Positions 41,977-51,223 of a stretch of 58,753 bases of DNA are shown piece by piece. The translations under genes were made by a program, and so were the position numbers. The notes below the pieces were generated by a model. The model had not been told where the DNA came from, did no database searches, and saw only the letters and a program-made list of their open reading frames with translations. The stretch comes from HGM13634 sp045537285 (GTDB taxonomy: Bacteria; Bacillota; Clostridia; TANB77; CAG-508), in assembly GCA_045537285.1 (NCBI GenBank), contig JAZSPC010000018.1, forward strand, positions 1-58,753, given 5' to 3'. Positions within the stretch are counted from its first letter, which is position 1. The number at the start of each line of letters is the position of its first letter.

Positions 41977-44637
41977 ATGGGAAAAAATAAAAAACAAAAA
42001 GATGATACAAAGAAAGTAAAAAAAGTAAAGAAAACTAAAACAACAAAGAATAATAAAAAGAGAAGAATATGGCCTAAAATATTATTAGCATTTTTTATAC
42101 TAATGATTATAGGGGCTGGTATTTGTGCTGGACTTTTAGTAGGGATGAGTACTAAATATGCTATAACAAAAGAAGATTTAATTATAAATCTTTCAAATAG
42201 TGTTGTAGTAGATTCCGAAACACAACAAATAGCAGTTCTAAATGGAACTGAAAATAGAAAAATATTAAGTAAAAGTGAAATGGGAACATATCTTCCAAAT
42301 GCTTTTGTTGCAATAGAAGATAAAAGATTTGAAGAACATCATGGTGTAGATATACTAAGAACCGGTAAAGCAATCCTTTACTTTATGATTAATAAAGGTG
42401 AAGGTTCATCAGTTGGTGGTGGAAGTACAATAACACAACAATTAGTAAAAAACATTACTAACGAAAAAGATGCTCGTGGCTTAGAAGGTGCATTAAGAAA
42501 AGTAAAGGAAATGATAAGAGCATACCAAGTAGAAAACATTTTATCAAAAGATCAAATACTTGAAATGTATATGAATATTATCTTCTTAGGTGGAAATGTA
42601 CATGGTGTTGGTATGGCATCACAATATTATTTTAGTAAAGATCCAGTAAATTTGACACTTGCAGAAAGTGCCTTTATAGCTGGTATTACAAATGGACCAA
42701 ACGGATATAACCCATTTGGCGAAACAGATAGAAGTGAAAAAATTAAAAACAGAACCAATTTGGTACTTTCTTTTATGAAAGAACAAGAAATGATATCAGA
42801 AGAAGAATATAATACAGCAGTAGCAGAAGTTGAAGCTGGATTGAACTTTAAAGAAGGAAAAGTTGTTGATACATCTACATATTCATCTCATACAGAAGCT
42901 ATGGTAAAACAAATAATAAATCAATTAGTTACTGAAAAAGGGATGGATAAAGAATATGCAGAAACATATCTGTTAAGTAACGGATTTACAATATATTCAA
43001 CAGAAGTAGATAACATACAAGAGACATTAGAAAAAGAATATGCTAAAACAAAATATCAAACGAAAACAACGGTTACAAAAACAATAGATGGAAAGAAAAC
43101 AAAAGTTAAAGAAGCAGCTCAATCTGCAATGGTAGTTATAGACCATAAAACAGGTTATGTAGTAGGTGCAGTTGGAACATTAGGAGAAAAAACTACTGGT
43201 AACTTAAACAGAATAAATGAAATAAGACGTCAACCAGGTTCTTCTATAAAACCAATAGCTGTGTATGGACCTGCATTGCAAGAAGGATTAATTACAGCAG
43301 CATCTGTTTATGATGATGTACCAGTTACATATAAAAAATGGTCACCATCAAATGCATACTCAGGATATAAAGGTTTATCAAATATGAGACAGGCAATAAG
43401 AGTTTCATCAAATACAGTTGCAGTTCAACTATTAAAAGACCTAGATCCATCAAAAGCATTAAGTTATTTGAAGAAGTTAGGTGTAACTTCTATGGATAGT
43501 ACTAATGATAATAACTTATCATTAGCATTAGGTGGGATAACAAGAGGAATTTCTCCGCTACAAATGGCAGGAGCTTATGCTACAATAGCTAATAATGGAG
43601 AATATATAGAACCAACATTCTACACAAAAGTTGTTGATAGTAATGGAAAAGTAATAATAGAAGCTAACCAAGAAAAAGAAAGAGTATTTTCTGAACAAAA
43701 TGCATATATTTTAAAAGAATTATTAATAGAACCTACAAATACAGGAGGAACAGCAACAGCTTGTAAAATATCTGGAATAGATGTTGCAGCTAAAACAGGA
43801 ACAACAAGTGATAACTATGACAAATGGTTATGTGGATTTACACCATACTACACAGCAGCAACTTGGTATGGATATGATACACAAACAACAATTCCAAGTG
43901 GTTCAAGATCAAATGCAACTACAATTTGGGATAATGTAATGACAGCTATACATAAAGGTTTGAAATCCGCAACATTTAAAAAGCCAGATAAGATAACAAC
44001 GGTTGCGGTATGTAAAGATTCAGGACTTCGTGCAACTGAACTTTGTAAAAATGACCCAAGAGGAAGTAGAGTATATACAGAAAACTTTGTAAAAGGAACA
44101 GCACCAGAAAAAACATGTACATGTCATGTTGAAGCAGAAGTTTGTACAGCTTCTAATAAAGTATCAGGCGAGTTTTGCAGAAATAGAGAAACAAAAATAT
44201 TTATTACAAGAGATACAGATAGTAAATCTTGGAAAAAAGCAGGAGATGCCAAATATACATTAACAGATGAAATTTGTGATGTATGTAAAGCAGATACTAC
44301 CGCACCAGTTATTAGTATAACGGGTGGAAACACATTAACTTTAACAGTTGGAGACACATATACAGAATTGGGAGCAACAGCGACTGATGATGTTGATGGA
44401 ATACTTTCAGACAAGATTATAACAACAGGAACTGTAAATACAAGTGTAGCAGCAACATATACAATTACATACACTGTATCAGATACATCAGGAAACATTG
44501 GAACAGCTACTAGAACAGTAATAGTTAAGGTGCCAACACCTGTAACACCACCAGTTACAACTGAGCCAGAAAACGAAACACCATCAACTAATACAGATGC
44601 ACCAACAGATACAACAGTAGATAATACTGCTCAATAA
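41977..44637 (+). CDS. Class A penicillin-binding protein with C-terminal Ig-like domain
   Basis: A bifunctional peptidoglycan synthase of the PBP1A type, 886 residues. A Lys-rich cytoplasmic tail and one helix (about 30-52) come first. The GT51 glycosyltransferase has IEDKRFEEHHG (near 109-119) and GGGSTITQQLVKN. The transpeptidase has SSIK (422-425), SSNT (477-480) and KTGT (606-609). After this comes a Cys-rich stretch (about 660-765, at least ten Cys) and a DUF5011-like Ig domain (about 770-855, DTYTELGATATDDVDG), then a Pro/Thr-rich tail. It is followed 25 bases later by cysS, so a shared transcript is possible. Confidence 0.95.
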   Translation: MGKNKKQKDDTKKVKKVKKTKTTKNNKKRRIWPKILLAFFILMIIGAGICAGLLVGMSTKYAITKEDLIINLSNSVVVDSETQQIAVLNGTENRKILSKSEMGTYLPNAFVAIEDKRFEEHHGVDILRTGKAILYFMINKGEGSSVGGGSTITQQLVKNITNEKDARGLEGALRKVKEMIRAYQVENILSKDQILEMYMNIIFLGGNVHGVGMASQYYFSKDPVNLTLAESAFIAGITNGPNGYNPFGETDRSEKIKNRTNLVLSFMKEQEMISEEEYNTAVAEVEAGLNFKEGKVVDTSTYSSHTEAMVKQIINQLVTEKGMDKEYAETYLLSNGFTIYSTEVDNIQETLEKEYAKTKYQTKTTVTKTIDGKKTKVKEAAQSAMVVIDHKTGYVVGAVGTLGEKTTGNLNRINEIRRQPGSSIKPIAVYGPALQEGLITAASVYDDVPVTYKKWSPSNAYSGYKGLSNMRQAIRVSSNTVAVQLLKDLDPSKALSYLKKLGVTSMDSTNDNNLSLALGGITRGISPLQMAGAYATIANNGEYIEPTFYTKVVDSNGKVIIEANQEKERVFSEQNAYILKELLIEPTNTGGTATACKISGIDVAAKTGTTSDNYDKWLCGFTPYYTAATWYGYDTQTTIPSGSRSNATTIWDNVMTAIHKGLKSATFKKPDKITTVAVCKDSGLRATELCKNDPRGSRVYTENFVKGTAPEKTCTCHVEAEVCTASNKVSGEFCRNRETKIFITRDTDSKSWKKAGDAKYTLTDEICDVCKADTTAPVISITGGNTLTLTVGDTYTELGATATDDVDGILSDKIITTGTVNTSVAATYTITYTVSDTSGNIGTATRTVIVKVPTPVTPPVTTEPENETPSTNTDAPTDTTVDNTAQ

Positions 44638-44662
44638 TAAAAATATATAAGGAGGAAACAAT

Positions 44663-46042
44663 ATGAGCTTAAAAATATATAATACTCTTACAAGAAAAAA
44701 AGAAGAGTTTAAATCAATTAATCCAAATGAGGTAAAAATGTATTCTTGTGGACCAACAGTATATTATTTTGCTCATATTGGTAACCTTAGAGCTTATCTA
44801 TTTATGGATAATCTAAGAAGAGTATTAAAATATAATGGATATAAATTAACTCATGCAATGAATATAACAGATGTAGGACATCTAGTTTCAGATGCAGATG
44901 AAGGCGAAGATAAAATGCTTAAAGCTGCAAAAAGAGAAAATAAAAATCCGTTTGAAATAGCGGATTTTTATACTAATGCTTTCTTAGAAGATATGAAAAA
45001 ATTAAATATTGATATGCCAGAAATTATATGTAGGGCAACTGAGCACATAGATGTAATGGAAAACTATGTTAAGCAAATTATAGAAAATGGATATGCTTAT
45101 GAAACAGATAATACTATATATTTTGATACATCAAAATTAGATAAATATGGAGTGTTATCAAATAGGAATATAGAAGATCAAAAAGCAGGCGCAAGAGTAG
45201 ATTTTGATGAAAGCAAGAAAAAGCCAACTGACTTTGCTTTATGGATAAAAGCACCAGAAAATCATTTAATGAAATGGGACACTTTTTGGGGAAAATGTTA
45301 TCCAGGATGGCACTTGGAATGTAGTGCAATGTCAGAAAAATATTTAGGAGAAACTTTTGATATTCATACAGGTGGAATGGACCACATTCCAGTACATCAT
45401 GAAAATGAAATTGCACAAGCCAAAGGATATTGTGGTCATATACCTGCAAACTACTGGATGCATATAGACTTTCTTCAAGTAAATGGTGGAAAGATGTCTA
45501 AGAGCTTAAATAATCTTTATACATTGGAAGATTTAAAAGAAAAAGGATATTTACCAGAAGTATATAGAATGTTTAACTTTTCTTCACATTATAAAAAACC
45601 AATAAACTTTACGTTTGAAGCAATGGATGCAGCAAAAGTAGCATTAAATCGTTTAAGAGAAGGTTATAAAAAACATTTATCAGGAAGTGATGAAGTTGAA
45701 GAAAGTGTTGTTAGAGATTTTGAAGAAAGATTTTTAGAAGCAATAAATGATGATTTAAATATGCCACAAGCTCTAAGTGTAATTTGGGATGTAGTAAAAT
45801 ATGAGAAAAAATCACCTATGTTAGCTAAGTTGTTATTAAAATTTGATAATGTTTTAGGTTTAAATATAGAAAAAGAAGAAAAAGTAGAATTGCCAGAAGA
45901 AATTATCAAAATAGTAGAAGAAAGAAAATTAGCTAGAATAAATAAAGATTGGCAAAAATCAGATGAATTAAGAGATAAATTGCTTTCTTTTGGGTATACT
46001 GTTAAGGATACCAAAGATGGAATGGAAGTAAATAAAAACTAG
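44663..46042 (+). CDS. cysS: Cysteinyl-tRNA synthetase
   Basis: The class I synthetase that charges tRNA-Cys. The 459-residue product has the zinc and HIGH-type region YSCGPTVYYFAHIGN (27-41), the zinc-binding GWHLECSAM (near 212-220), HENEIAQ (near 242-248), KMSKS (near 276-280) and a C-terminal anticodon-binding region with a typical LRDKLLSFGY-like tail. A strong AAGGAGG ribosome site lies before ATG. I looked for a T-box leader and see none; the gap from the PBP gene is only 25 bases. Confidence 0.97.
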   Translation: MSLKIYNTLTRKKEEFKSINPNEVKMYSCGPTVYYFAHIGNLRAYLFMDNLRRVLKYNGYKLTHAMNITDVGHLVSDADEGEDKMLKAAKRENKNPFEIADFYTNAFLEDMKKLNIDMPEIICRATEHIDVMENYVKQIIENGYAYETDNTIYFDTSKLDKYGVLSNRNIEDQKAGARVDFDESKKKPTDFALWIKAPENHLMKWDTFWGKCYPGWHLECSAMSEKYLGETFDIHTGGMDHIPVHHENEIAQAKGYCGHIPANYWMHIDFLQVNGGKMSKSLNNLYTLEDLKEKGYLPEVYRMFNFSSHYKKPINFTFEAMDAAKVALNRLREGYKKHLSGSDEVEESVVRDFEERFLEAINDDLNMPQALSVIWDVVKYEKKSPMLAKLLLKFDNVLGLNIEKEEKVELPEEIIKIVEERKLARINKDWQKSDELRDKLLSFGYTVKDTKDGMEVNKN

Positions 46043-46057
46043 GAGAATAATTGTATA

Positions 46058-47116
46058 ATGGAAGAAAATAATCAAAGAACAAACTTTTTTAAACAAGCAT
46101 TTAAAAGTGTGAAAGATTTAGATAAATATGAGGATTTTGCAGGAGAACAACCAAAAGTTGCATTTAAATATTTGCTAAAATTAGTTTTGATATTTACTGT
46201 AATAGTAACAGCATTTTATAGCTATAAAATAGTGGATAGTTTAAATAATGTTTACAGCAATTTAAAAATTGCTTTGCCAGAATTCTCATATTCTAATGGT
46301 CAAATAACTGTTAATGGAGAACAACCAATAATTCTTGAACAATTTGAAGAGTCAATTGGAAAAGTAATTATTGATACAAATATAACAGAAGATGCAACAG
46401 TAAAATATGAAGAAGAGATAAAACAAAGTACAGTAGCAGTATTAATATTAAAAGATAAAGTTATAATGACATCAAACGGTACAACAGGACAAGTCATGTA
46501 TAAATATACTGATTTAGTAAATGCATATGGCTTAACAGAGATTACTAAACAAGATGTTATAAATTATATAGATGAAATGAATGTTGTTTCAATATATTCA
46601 TCAGTATACTTAATGATATTTGTATATTTATTTATAGTTTACTTTATATCAATATTTGTAGATGTATTAATACTTTCACTTTTAGCTTTCCTTGTTTCAA
46701 GAATGACAAGAATAAGACTAAAATTTGCACCATCTTTTAATATTGCAGTACATGCAATAACATTACCAGTGTTATTGAATTTAATATATGTAATAGTTAA
46801 TTTATTAACAGGATTTACGGTAAAACACTTCCAACTTATGTATAACACCATTTCATATATTTATATAGTTGTCGCAATTTTGATGATAAAAACAGACTTT
46901 ATAAATCGCCAAGTTGAATTAATTAAAATAGCACAAGAACAAGAAAAAGTAAGACAAGAAATGCAAAAACAAAAAGAAGAAAAAGAAAAGGAAAAAGAAG
47001 AAGAAAATCAAGAAAAAGAGCAAAAAGAAAATAAAGGTAGGAAGAAAAAACAAAAAGAAGATGAAGGAGAATTAGAAGGTGGAGTAAATCCTTCTGTCAT
47101 ACAAGAAAAACAATAA
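46058..47116 (+). CDS. DUF1189 family membrane protein
   Basis: A 352-residue membrane protein of the DUF1189 group. One helix near 37-57 leads to an outside domain (about 60-165) with the family strand LPEFSYSNGQITVNGEQPI (near 79-97), then helices near 180-210, 225-250 and 255-280. The C-terminal tail (about 290-352) is very rich in Lys, Glu and Gln and probably forms a charged helix in the cytoplasm. Function is unknown. It lies between cysS (15 bases) and ftsH (21 bases), so it is probably in that operon. Confidence 0.82.
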   Translation: MEENNQRTNFFKQAFKSVKDLDKYEDFAGEQPKVAFKYLLKLVLIFTVIVTAFYSYKIVDSLNNVYSNLKIALPEFSYSNGQITVNGEQPIILEQFEESIGKVIIDTNITEDATVKYEEEIKQSTVAVLILKDKVIMTSNGTTGQVMYKYTDLVNAYGLTEITKQDVINYIDEMNVVSIYSSVYLMIFVYLFIVYFISIFVDVLILSLLAFLVSRMTRIRLKFAPSFNIAVHAITLPVLLNLIYVIVNLLTGFTVKHFQLMYNTISYIYIVVAILMIKTDFINRQVELIKIAQEQEKVRQEMQKQKEEKEKEKEEENQEKEQKENKGRKKKQKEDEGELEGGVNPSVIQEKQ

Positions 47117-47137
47117 ATTTTAAGGAGCATTAAATAA

Positions 47138-48958
47138 ATGGCAAACAAAGAAAAAGAGAAAAGGAAAAATAATAAAAAGAAAGACAAAAAGTCTTTAAAT
47201 GCTATATATTATTCAATCTTAGCAGTTGTAATAATTGCATTAATGGTTGCAATTGTATATGTGTATTTCAATAATCAAAACAAAAATGAAGATAAAGAAG
47301 TAGCATATACTCAATTAATAAAAGATATTGAAGAAGAAAAAATAGAAGAGATAGAAATAACCTCTGGTAGCACAACAGCAAAAGTAAAATATAAAGATAT
47401 AGAAGAAGAAAAGACGGTAAGTATTTTGGATAAAGAAGCATTTACTGAGTTAATACAAAACAAGGTGCTAGAAGGAAAAGATATTAAGTTAGTACAAAAA
47501 CCAGTAAATATTATGGTGAGAATCTCTTCAACACTATTACAACTATTTCCAACACTTGTAATTCTAGCAATGTTCATAATGCTATTCAAAATGCAAGGAT
47601 TAGGCGGAGAAAAGAAGGTATATAATGGAGAAGAAAATGATACTAATGTTAGATTTAAAGATGTAGCAGGACTAGATGAAGAAAAAAACGAATTAGTAGA
47701 AATAGTAGACTTTTTAAAACATCCAAAAAGATTTTTGAATATGGGAGCAAAAGTTCCAAGGGGAATTTTGCTTTGTGGTAAACCAGGAACAGGTAAGACT
47801 CTAATTGCGAAAGCAGTTGCAGGAGAAGCAGGTGTACCATTTATATCAATGAGTGGTTCAGAGTTTATAGAAATGTTTGCAGGACTTGGTGCTTCAAGAG
47901 TAAGAAAGTTGTTTGAAAAAGCTAAAAAAATGGCTCCTTGTATAATATTTATAGATGAAATTGATGCGATAGGTGCAAGAAGAACAAGCAATAGTGGAGC
48001 AGAAACGGAAAATAATCAAACATTAAACCAACTATTAGTTGAAATGGATGGGTTTGAAAGTACAGAAACAGTTATAGTTTTAGCAGCAACAAACAGACCA
48101 GAAATGCTAGATACGGCTCTTTTAAGACCGGGAAGATTTGATAGACAAATAACAATTCAAACACCTGATGTAAAAGGGAGAGAAGAAATTTTAAAAATAC
48201 ATGGTGCAAACAAAAAGTTTGAAACAGGACTGGATTTTAAAGAAATAGCAGAAGATACAGCAGGCTTTACGGGTGCAGAACTTGCCAATGTTTTAAATGA
48301 AGCTGCGATAGTTGCAACAGTGAATAAACATAAAGCTATAACAAGAGAAGATTTAGACGAAGCTGTTAAAAAAGTAACAGTAGGTATTCAAAAAACAAGT
48401 AGAGTAATATCAGAAAAAGATAAAAAGCTAACAGCATATCATGAAGCAGGACATGCAATTGTAAGCAAATTCTTACCAAGTGTTGAAGATGTAAAAGAAA
48501 TATCAATAATTCCAAGAGGTTTTGCAGGTGGATACACTTTATACAAAACAGATGAAGATAAATTCTATATCTCAAAAACTCAAATGGAAGAAAAACTAGT
48601 TGCACTACTTGGTGGTAGAGTAGCTGAGAAACTAGCAATAAATGATATTTCAACAGGTGCAAGCAATGATATAGAAGTTGCAACAAAAATTTCAAAAGAT
48701 ATGGTTACAGTTTATGGTATGAGTGATGTTGTAGGACCAATATCTTTAAAAACAGATAATCCTTATGAATTACAACTATTTGGAGAAAATATTGAAGACA
48801 CAGTTGGAAAAGAAATCAAGAAATTTATAGATGAAGCATATAAAAAAGCGGAATTAATATTAAGTCAAAATATGAATATACTTCATGAAGTGGCAAATGA
48901 GTTACTAGAAAGAGAAACAATATCGACAGAAGAATTTGATAAATTCTTTAATAATTAA
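47138..48958 (+). CDS. ftsH: ATP-dependent zinc metalloprotease FtsH
   Basis: A membrane-anchored AAA+ protease that removes damaged membrane proteins and selected regulators. The 606 residues comprise a Lys-rich start, a helix near 24-46, an outside domain with Glu-rich segments, a second helix near 132-152, and the AAA module. That module has Walker A GKPGTGKT (near 214-221), Walker B CIIFIDEIDAIG (near 267-278) and the second region of homology ending RPGRFDRQ. The zinc site HEAGH is at 435-439. The length is close to the family. The AAGGAG ribosome site and 21-base gap put it in the same operon as DUF1189. Confidence 0.97.
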   Translation: MANKEKEKRKNNKKKDKKSLNAIYYSILAVVIIALMVAIVYVYFNNQNKNEDKEVAYTQLIKDIEEEKIEEIEITSGSTTAKVKYKDIEEEKTVSILDKEAFTELIQNKVLEGKDIKLVQKPVNIMVRISSTLLQLFPTLVILAMFIMLFKMQGLGGEKKVYNGEENDTNVRFKDVAGLDEEKNELVEIVDFLKHPKRFLNMGAKVPRGILLCGKPGTGKTLIAKAVAGEAGVPFISMSGSEFIEMFAGLGASRVRKLFEKAKKMAPCIIFIDEIDAIGARRTSNSGAETENNQTLNQLLVEMDGFESTETVIVLAATNRPEMLDTALLRPGRFDRQITIQTPDVKGREEILKIHGANKKFETGLDFKEIAEDTAGFTGAELANVLNEAAIVATVNKHKAITREDLDEAVKKVTVGIQKTSRVISEKDKKLTAYHEAGHAIVSKFLPSVEDVKEISIIPRGFAGGYTLYKTDEDKFYISKTQMEEKLVALLGGRVAEKLAINDISTGASNDIEVATKISKDMVTVYGMSDVVGPISLKTDNPYELQLFGENIEDTVGKEIKKFIDEAYKKAELILSQNMNILHEVANELLERETISTEEFDKFFNN

Positions 48959-48977
48959 AAGGTAATGGAGGAATAAA

Positions 48978-50480
48978 ATGAACGAAGAAAATAACAATGT
49001 AGAACAAGAAGTAGAGTTAGATTTAAATAAGCTAATGCAAGTAAGATTAGAAAAATTAGAAGAGTTACAAAAAGAAGGTAAAAATCCTTATGAAATAACC
49101 AAATATGATAGAACAGAAACATCAGGTCAAATTAAAAACAATTATGAAGAATTTGAAGGCAAAGATGTATCTGTTGCTGGTAGAATTATGGCAAAAAGAA
49201 TTATGGGTAAAGCATCTTTTTGTACTATTCAAGATGGAGAAGGAAGAATACAAAGCTATGTTAGCATAAATGATTTGGGAGAAGAAAGCTACAAAGCATT
49301 TAAAACTTATGATATAGGAGATATTATAGGAATAAAAGGTTTCGTATTCAAAACAAGAACAGAAGAAATCTCAATTCATGCAAAAGAAGTAGTTCTTCTT
49401 ACCAAATCTTTAAGACCATTACCAGAAAAATTCCATGGCTTAAAAGATATGGATTTAAGATATAGACAAAGATATGTTGATTTAATAATGAATCCAGAAG
49501 TAAAAGATACTTTTGTATTAAGAAGTAAAATATTAAAAGAAATAAGAAGATTTATGGATGAAAAAGGTTATATGGAAGTTGAAACACCAATGCTTACAAC
49601 AGTAGCAACAGGCGATGCAGCAAGACCATTTATAACACATCACAACACATTAGACCTTCAAATGTATTTAAGAATTGCACCAGAATTAAACTTAAAAAGA
49701 TTAATAGTTGGTGGAATTGATAAAGTATTTGAGATAGGTAAAAATTTCAGAAATGAAGGAATGGATATTAAACATAATCCAGAATTTACTTGTATGGAAT
49801 TATACTCAGCATATGAAGACTATAATGATATGATGAATATAGCTGAAAACTTAATTTCAACAGTTGCTAATAATGTATTAGGAACAACAAAATTAAGTTA
49901 TGAAGGTATGGATATAGATTTAACTCCTGGATGGAGAAGAGTATCTATGATAGATGCAATAAAAGAAGTAACAGGAGTAGATTTCAATACAATTAAAACA
50001 GATAGCGAAGCACAAGCAATAGCAAAAGAAAAATGTGTTGAATTCGAAGATATCAAAAATACAAGAGGACATATTATAAATGAATTTTTCGAAACATTTG
50101 TTGAAGAAACATTAATTCAACCAACATTTATAATAGACTACCCAGTAGAAATATCTCCACTTACAAAAAGAAAGAAAGATCAACCTGAATTAGTTGAAAG
50201 ATTCGAGTTATTTATTGGTGGAAGAGAATATGGAAATGCATATTCAGAATTAAATGACCCAATAGACCAATATCAAAGATTCTTAAAACAAGTTGAAGCA
50301 AAAGAAAAAGGTGATGAAGAAGCTGGTGGAATGGACGAAGATTTCGTAAATGCCCTAGAAATAGGATTACCTCCAACAGGTGGATTAGGAATAGGATTAG
50401 ATAGATTAATAATGCTTCTTACTAACTCATCATCAATTAGAGATGTGTTATTCTTCCCAACAATGAAGCCATTATCATAA
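48978..50480 (+). CDS. lysS: Lysyl-tRNA synthetase, class II
   Basis: The class II synthetase for tRNA-Lys. The 500-residue product has an N-terminal OB-fold (about 60-165, VSVAGRIMAKRIMGKASF), motif 1 around FMDEKGYMEVETPML (near 192-206), motif 2 with FRNEGMDIKHNPEFT (near 257-271), and motif 3 GGLGIGLDRLIMLL (near 470-483). The ribosome site is TGGAGG. It starts 20 bases after ftsH. No T-box or other leader is visible in the gap. Confidence 0.97.
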   Translation: MNEENNNVEQEVELDLNKLMQVRLEKLEELQKEGKNPYEITKYDRTETSGQIKNNYEEFEGKDVSVAGRIMAKRIMGKASFCTIQDGEGRIQSYVSINDLGEESYKAFKTYDIGDIIGIKGFVFKTRTEEISIHAKEVVLLTKSLRPLPEKFHGLKDMDLRYRQRYVDLIMNPEVKDTFVLRSKILKEIRRFMDEKGYMEVETPMLTTVATGDAARPFITHHNTLDLQMYLRIAPELNLKRLIVGGIDKVFEIGKNFRNEGMDIKHNPEFTCMELYSAYEDYNDMMNIAENLISTVANNVLGTTKLSYEGMDIDLTPGWRRVSMIDAIKEVTGVDFNTIKTDSEAQAIAKEKCVEFEDIKNTRGHIINEFFETFVEETLIQPTFIIDYPVEISPLTKRKKDQPELVERFELFIGGREYGNAYSELNDPIDQYQRFLKQVEAKEKGDEEAGGMDEDFVNALEIGLPPTGGLGIGLDRLIMLLTNSSSIRDVLFFPTMKPLS

Positions 50481-50503
50481 AGTTAAAATAGATTAATATA
50501 TAG

Positions 50504-50572
50504 ATGATTAAGATTATGTGATTAAGAGAAGATGTAAAATATATTATAGATAAAGACGGAGATGAAAGATAA
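50504..50572 (+). pseudogene. Possible antitoxin relic before fic
   Basis: In one frame this reads MIKIM, a stop, then LREDVKYIIDKDGDER and a stop. The VKYIIDKDG stretch resembles the start of Phd/prevent-host-death or related small antitoxins. The frame has stops at both ends, so nothing complete remains. The match is short, and this could be chance. Confidence 0.25.
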
Positions 50573-50594
50573 ACAATTACCTTAGGAGGTAAAA

Positions 50595-51200
50595 ATGATT
50601 TTAGAAAATAAATTAAATATTACTGACCAAGCAGAATTAGCAAGAGAAGAAGAAAAAATTAGTAAAACTCGTGCAAAAGAAATGTTTGAGACAGGTTACT
50701 TAAATACATTAGAAGCGGGAACATTTGAAGCTTTAAAGGAAATTCATAAATATTTATTTGATGAAATTTATGAATTTGCAGGAGAAATAAGAAAAGTAAA
50801 TATAGCAAAAGGAAATTTTAGATTTACACCTATTGCTTATCTTGAAGAGGCACTTAAAAATATTGAAAAAATGCCACAATCTACATATGAAGAAATAATA
50901 GCAAAATATGTGGAAATGAATATTGCACATCCATTCAGAGAAGGAAATGGAAGAAGCACAAGAATTTGGTTGGATTTGATTTTGAAAAAAGAGTTAAATC
51001 TAGTAGTTGATTGGAGTAAAGTTGATAAAACTGATTACTTGCTTGCAATGGAACGTAGTCCTATAAAAGATACTGAAATTAAAGAATTACTAAAACAAAG
51101 CTTGACAGACAAGATAAATGATAGAGAAGTATATATTAAGGGTATAGATAACAGTTATTTATACGAAGGCTACTTACTATTTAAAACAGAAGATTTATAA
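50595..51200 (+). CDS. Fic family protein (AMPylase-type)
   Basis: A 201-residue Fic domain protein. Fic enzymes transfer AMP or related groups from nucleotides to target proteins, often as the toxin of a toxin-antitoxin pair. The catalytic loop HPFREGNGRSTR (near 115-126) matches HxFx(D/E)GNGRxxR. An upstream IRKVNIAKGNFRF (near 67-79) forms the target-binding flap. I see no (S/T)xxxE(G/N) inhibitory helix at the N-terminus, so an outside antitoxin would be expected, yet only a possible relic precedes the gene. The ribosome site is TAGGAGG. An unknown gene follows after 23 bases. Confidence 0.88.
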   Translation: MILENKLNITDQAELAREEEKISKTRAKEMFETGYLNTLEAGTFEALKEIHKYLFDEIYEFAGEIRKVNIAKGNFRFTPIAYLEEALKNIEKMPQSTYEEIIAKYVEMNIAHPFREGNGRSTRIWLDLILKKELNLVVDWSKVDKTDYLLAMERSPIKDTEIKELLKQSLTDKINDREVYIKGIDNSYLYEGYLLFKTEDL

Positions 51201-51223
51201 ATTATAATAAATTTGGAGAGAGT

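Noticed and set aside
44638..44662. T-box leader for cysS, and likewise for lysS at 48959-48977
   Set aside because: Only 25 and 19 bases separate these genes from their neighbours, and no T-box core is present.
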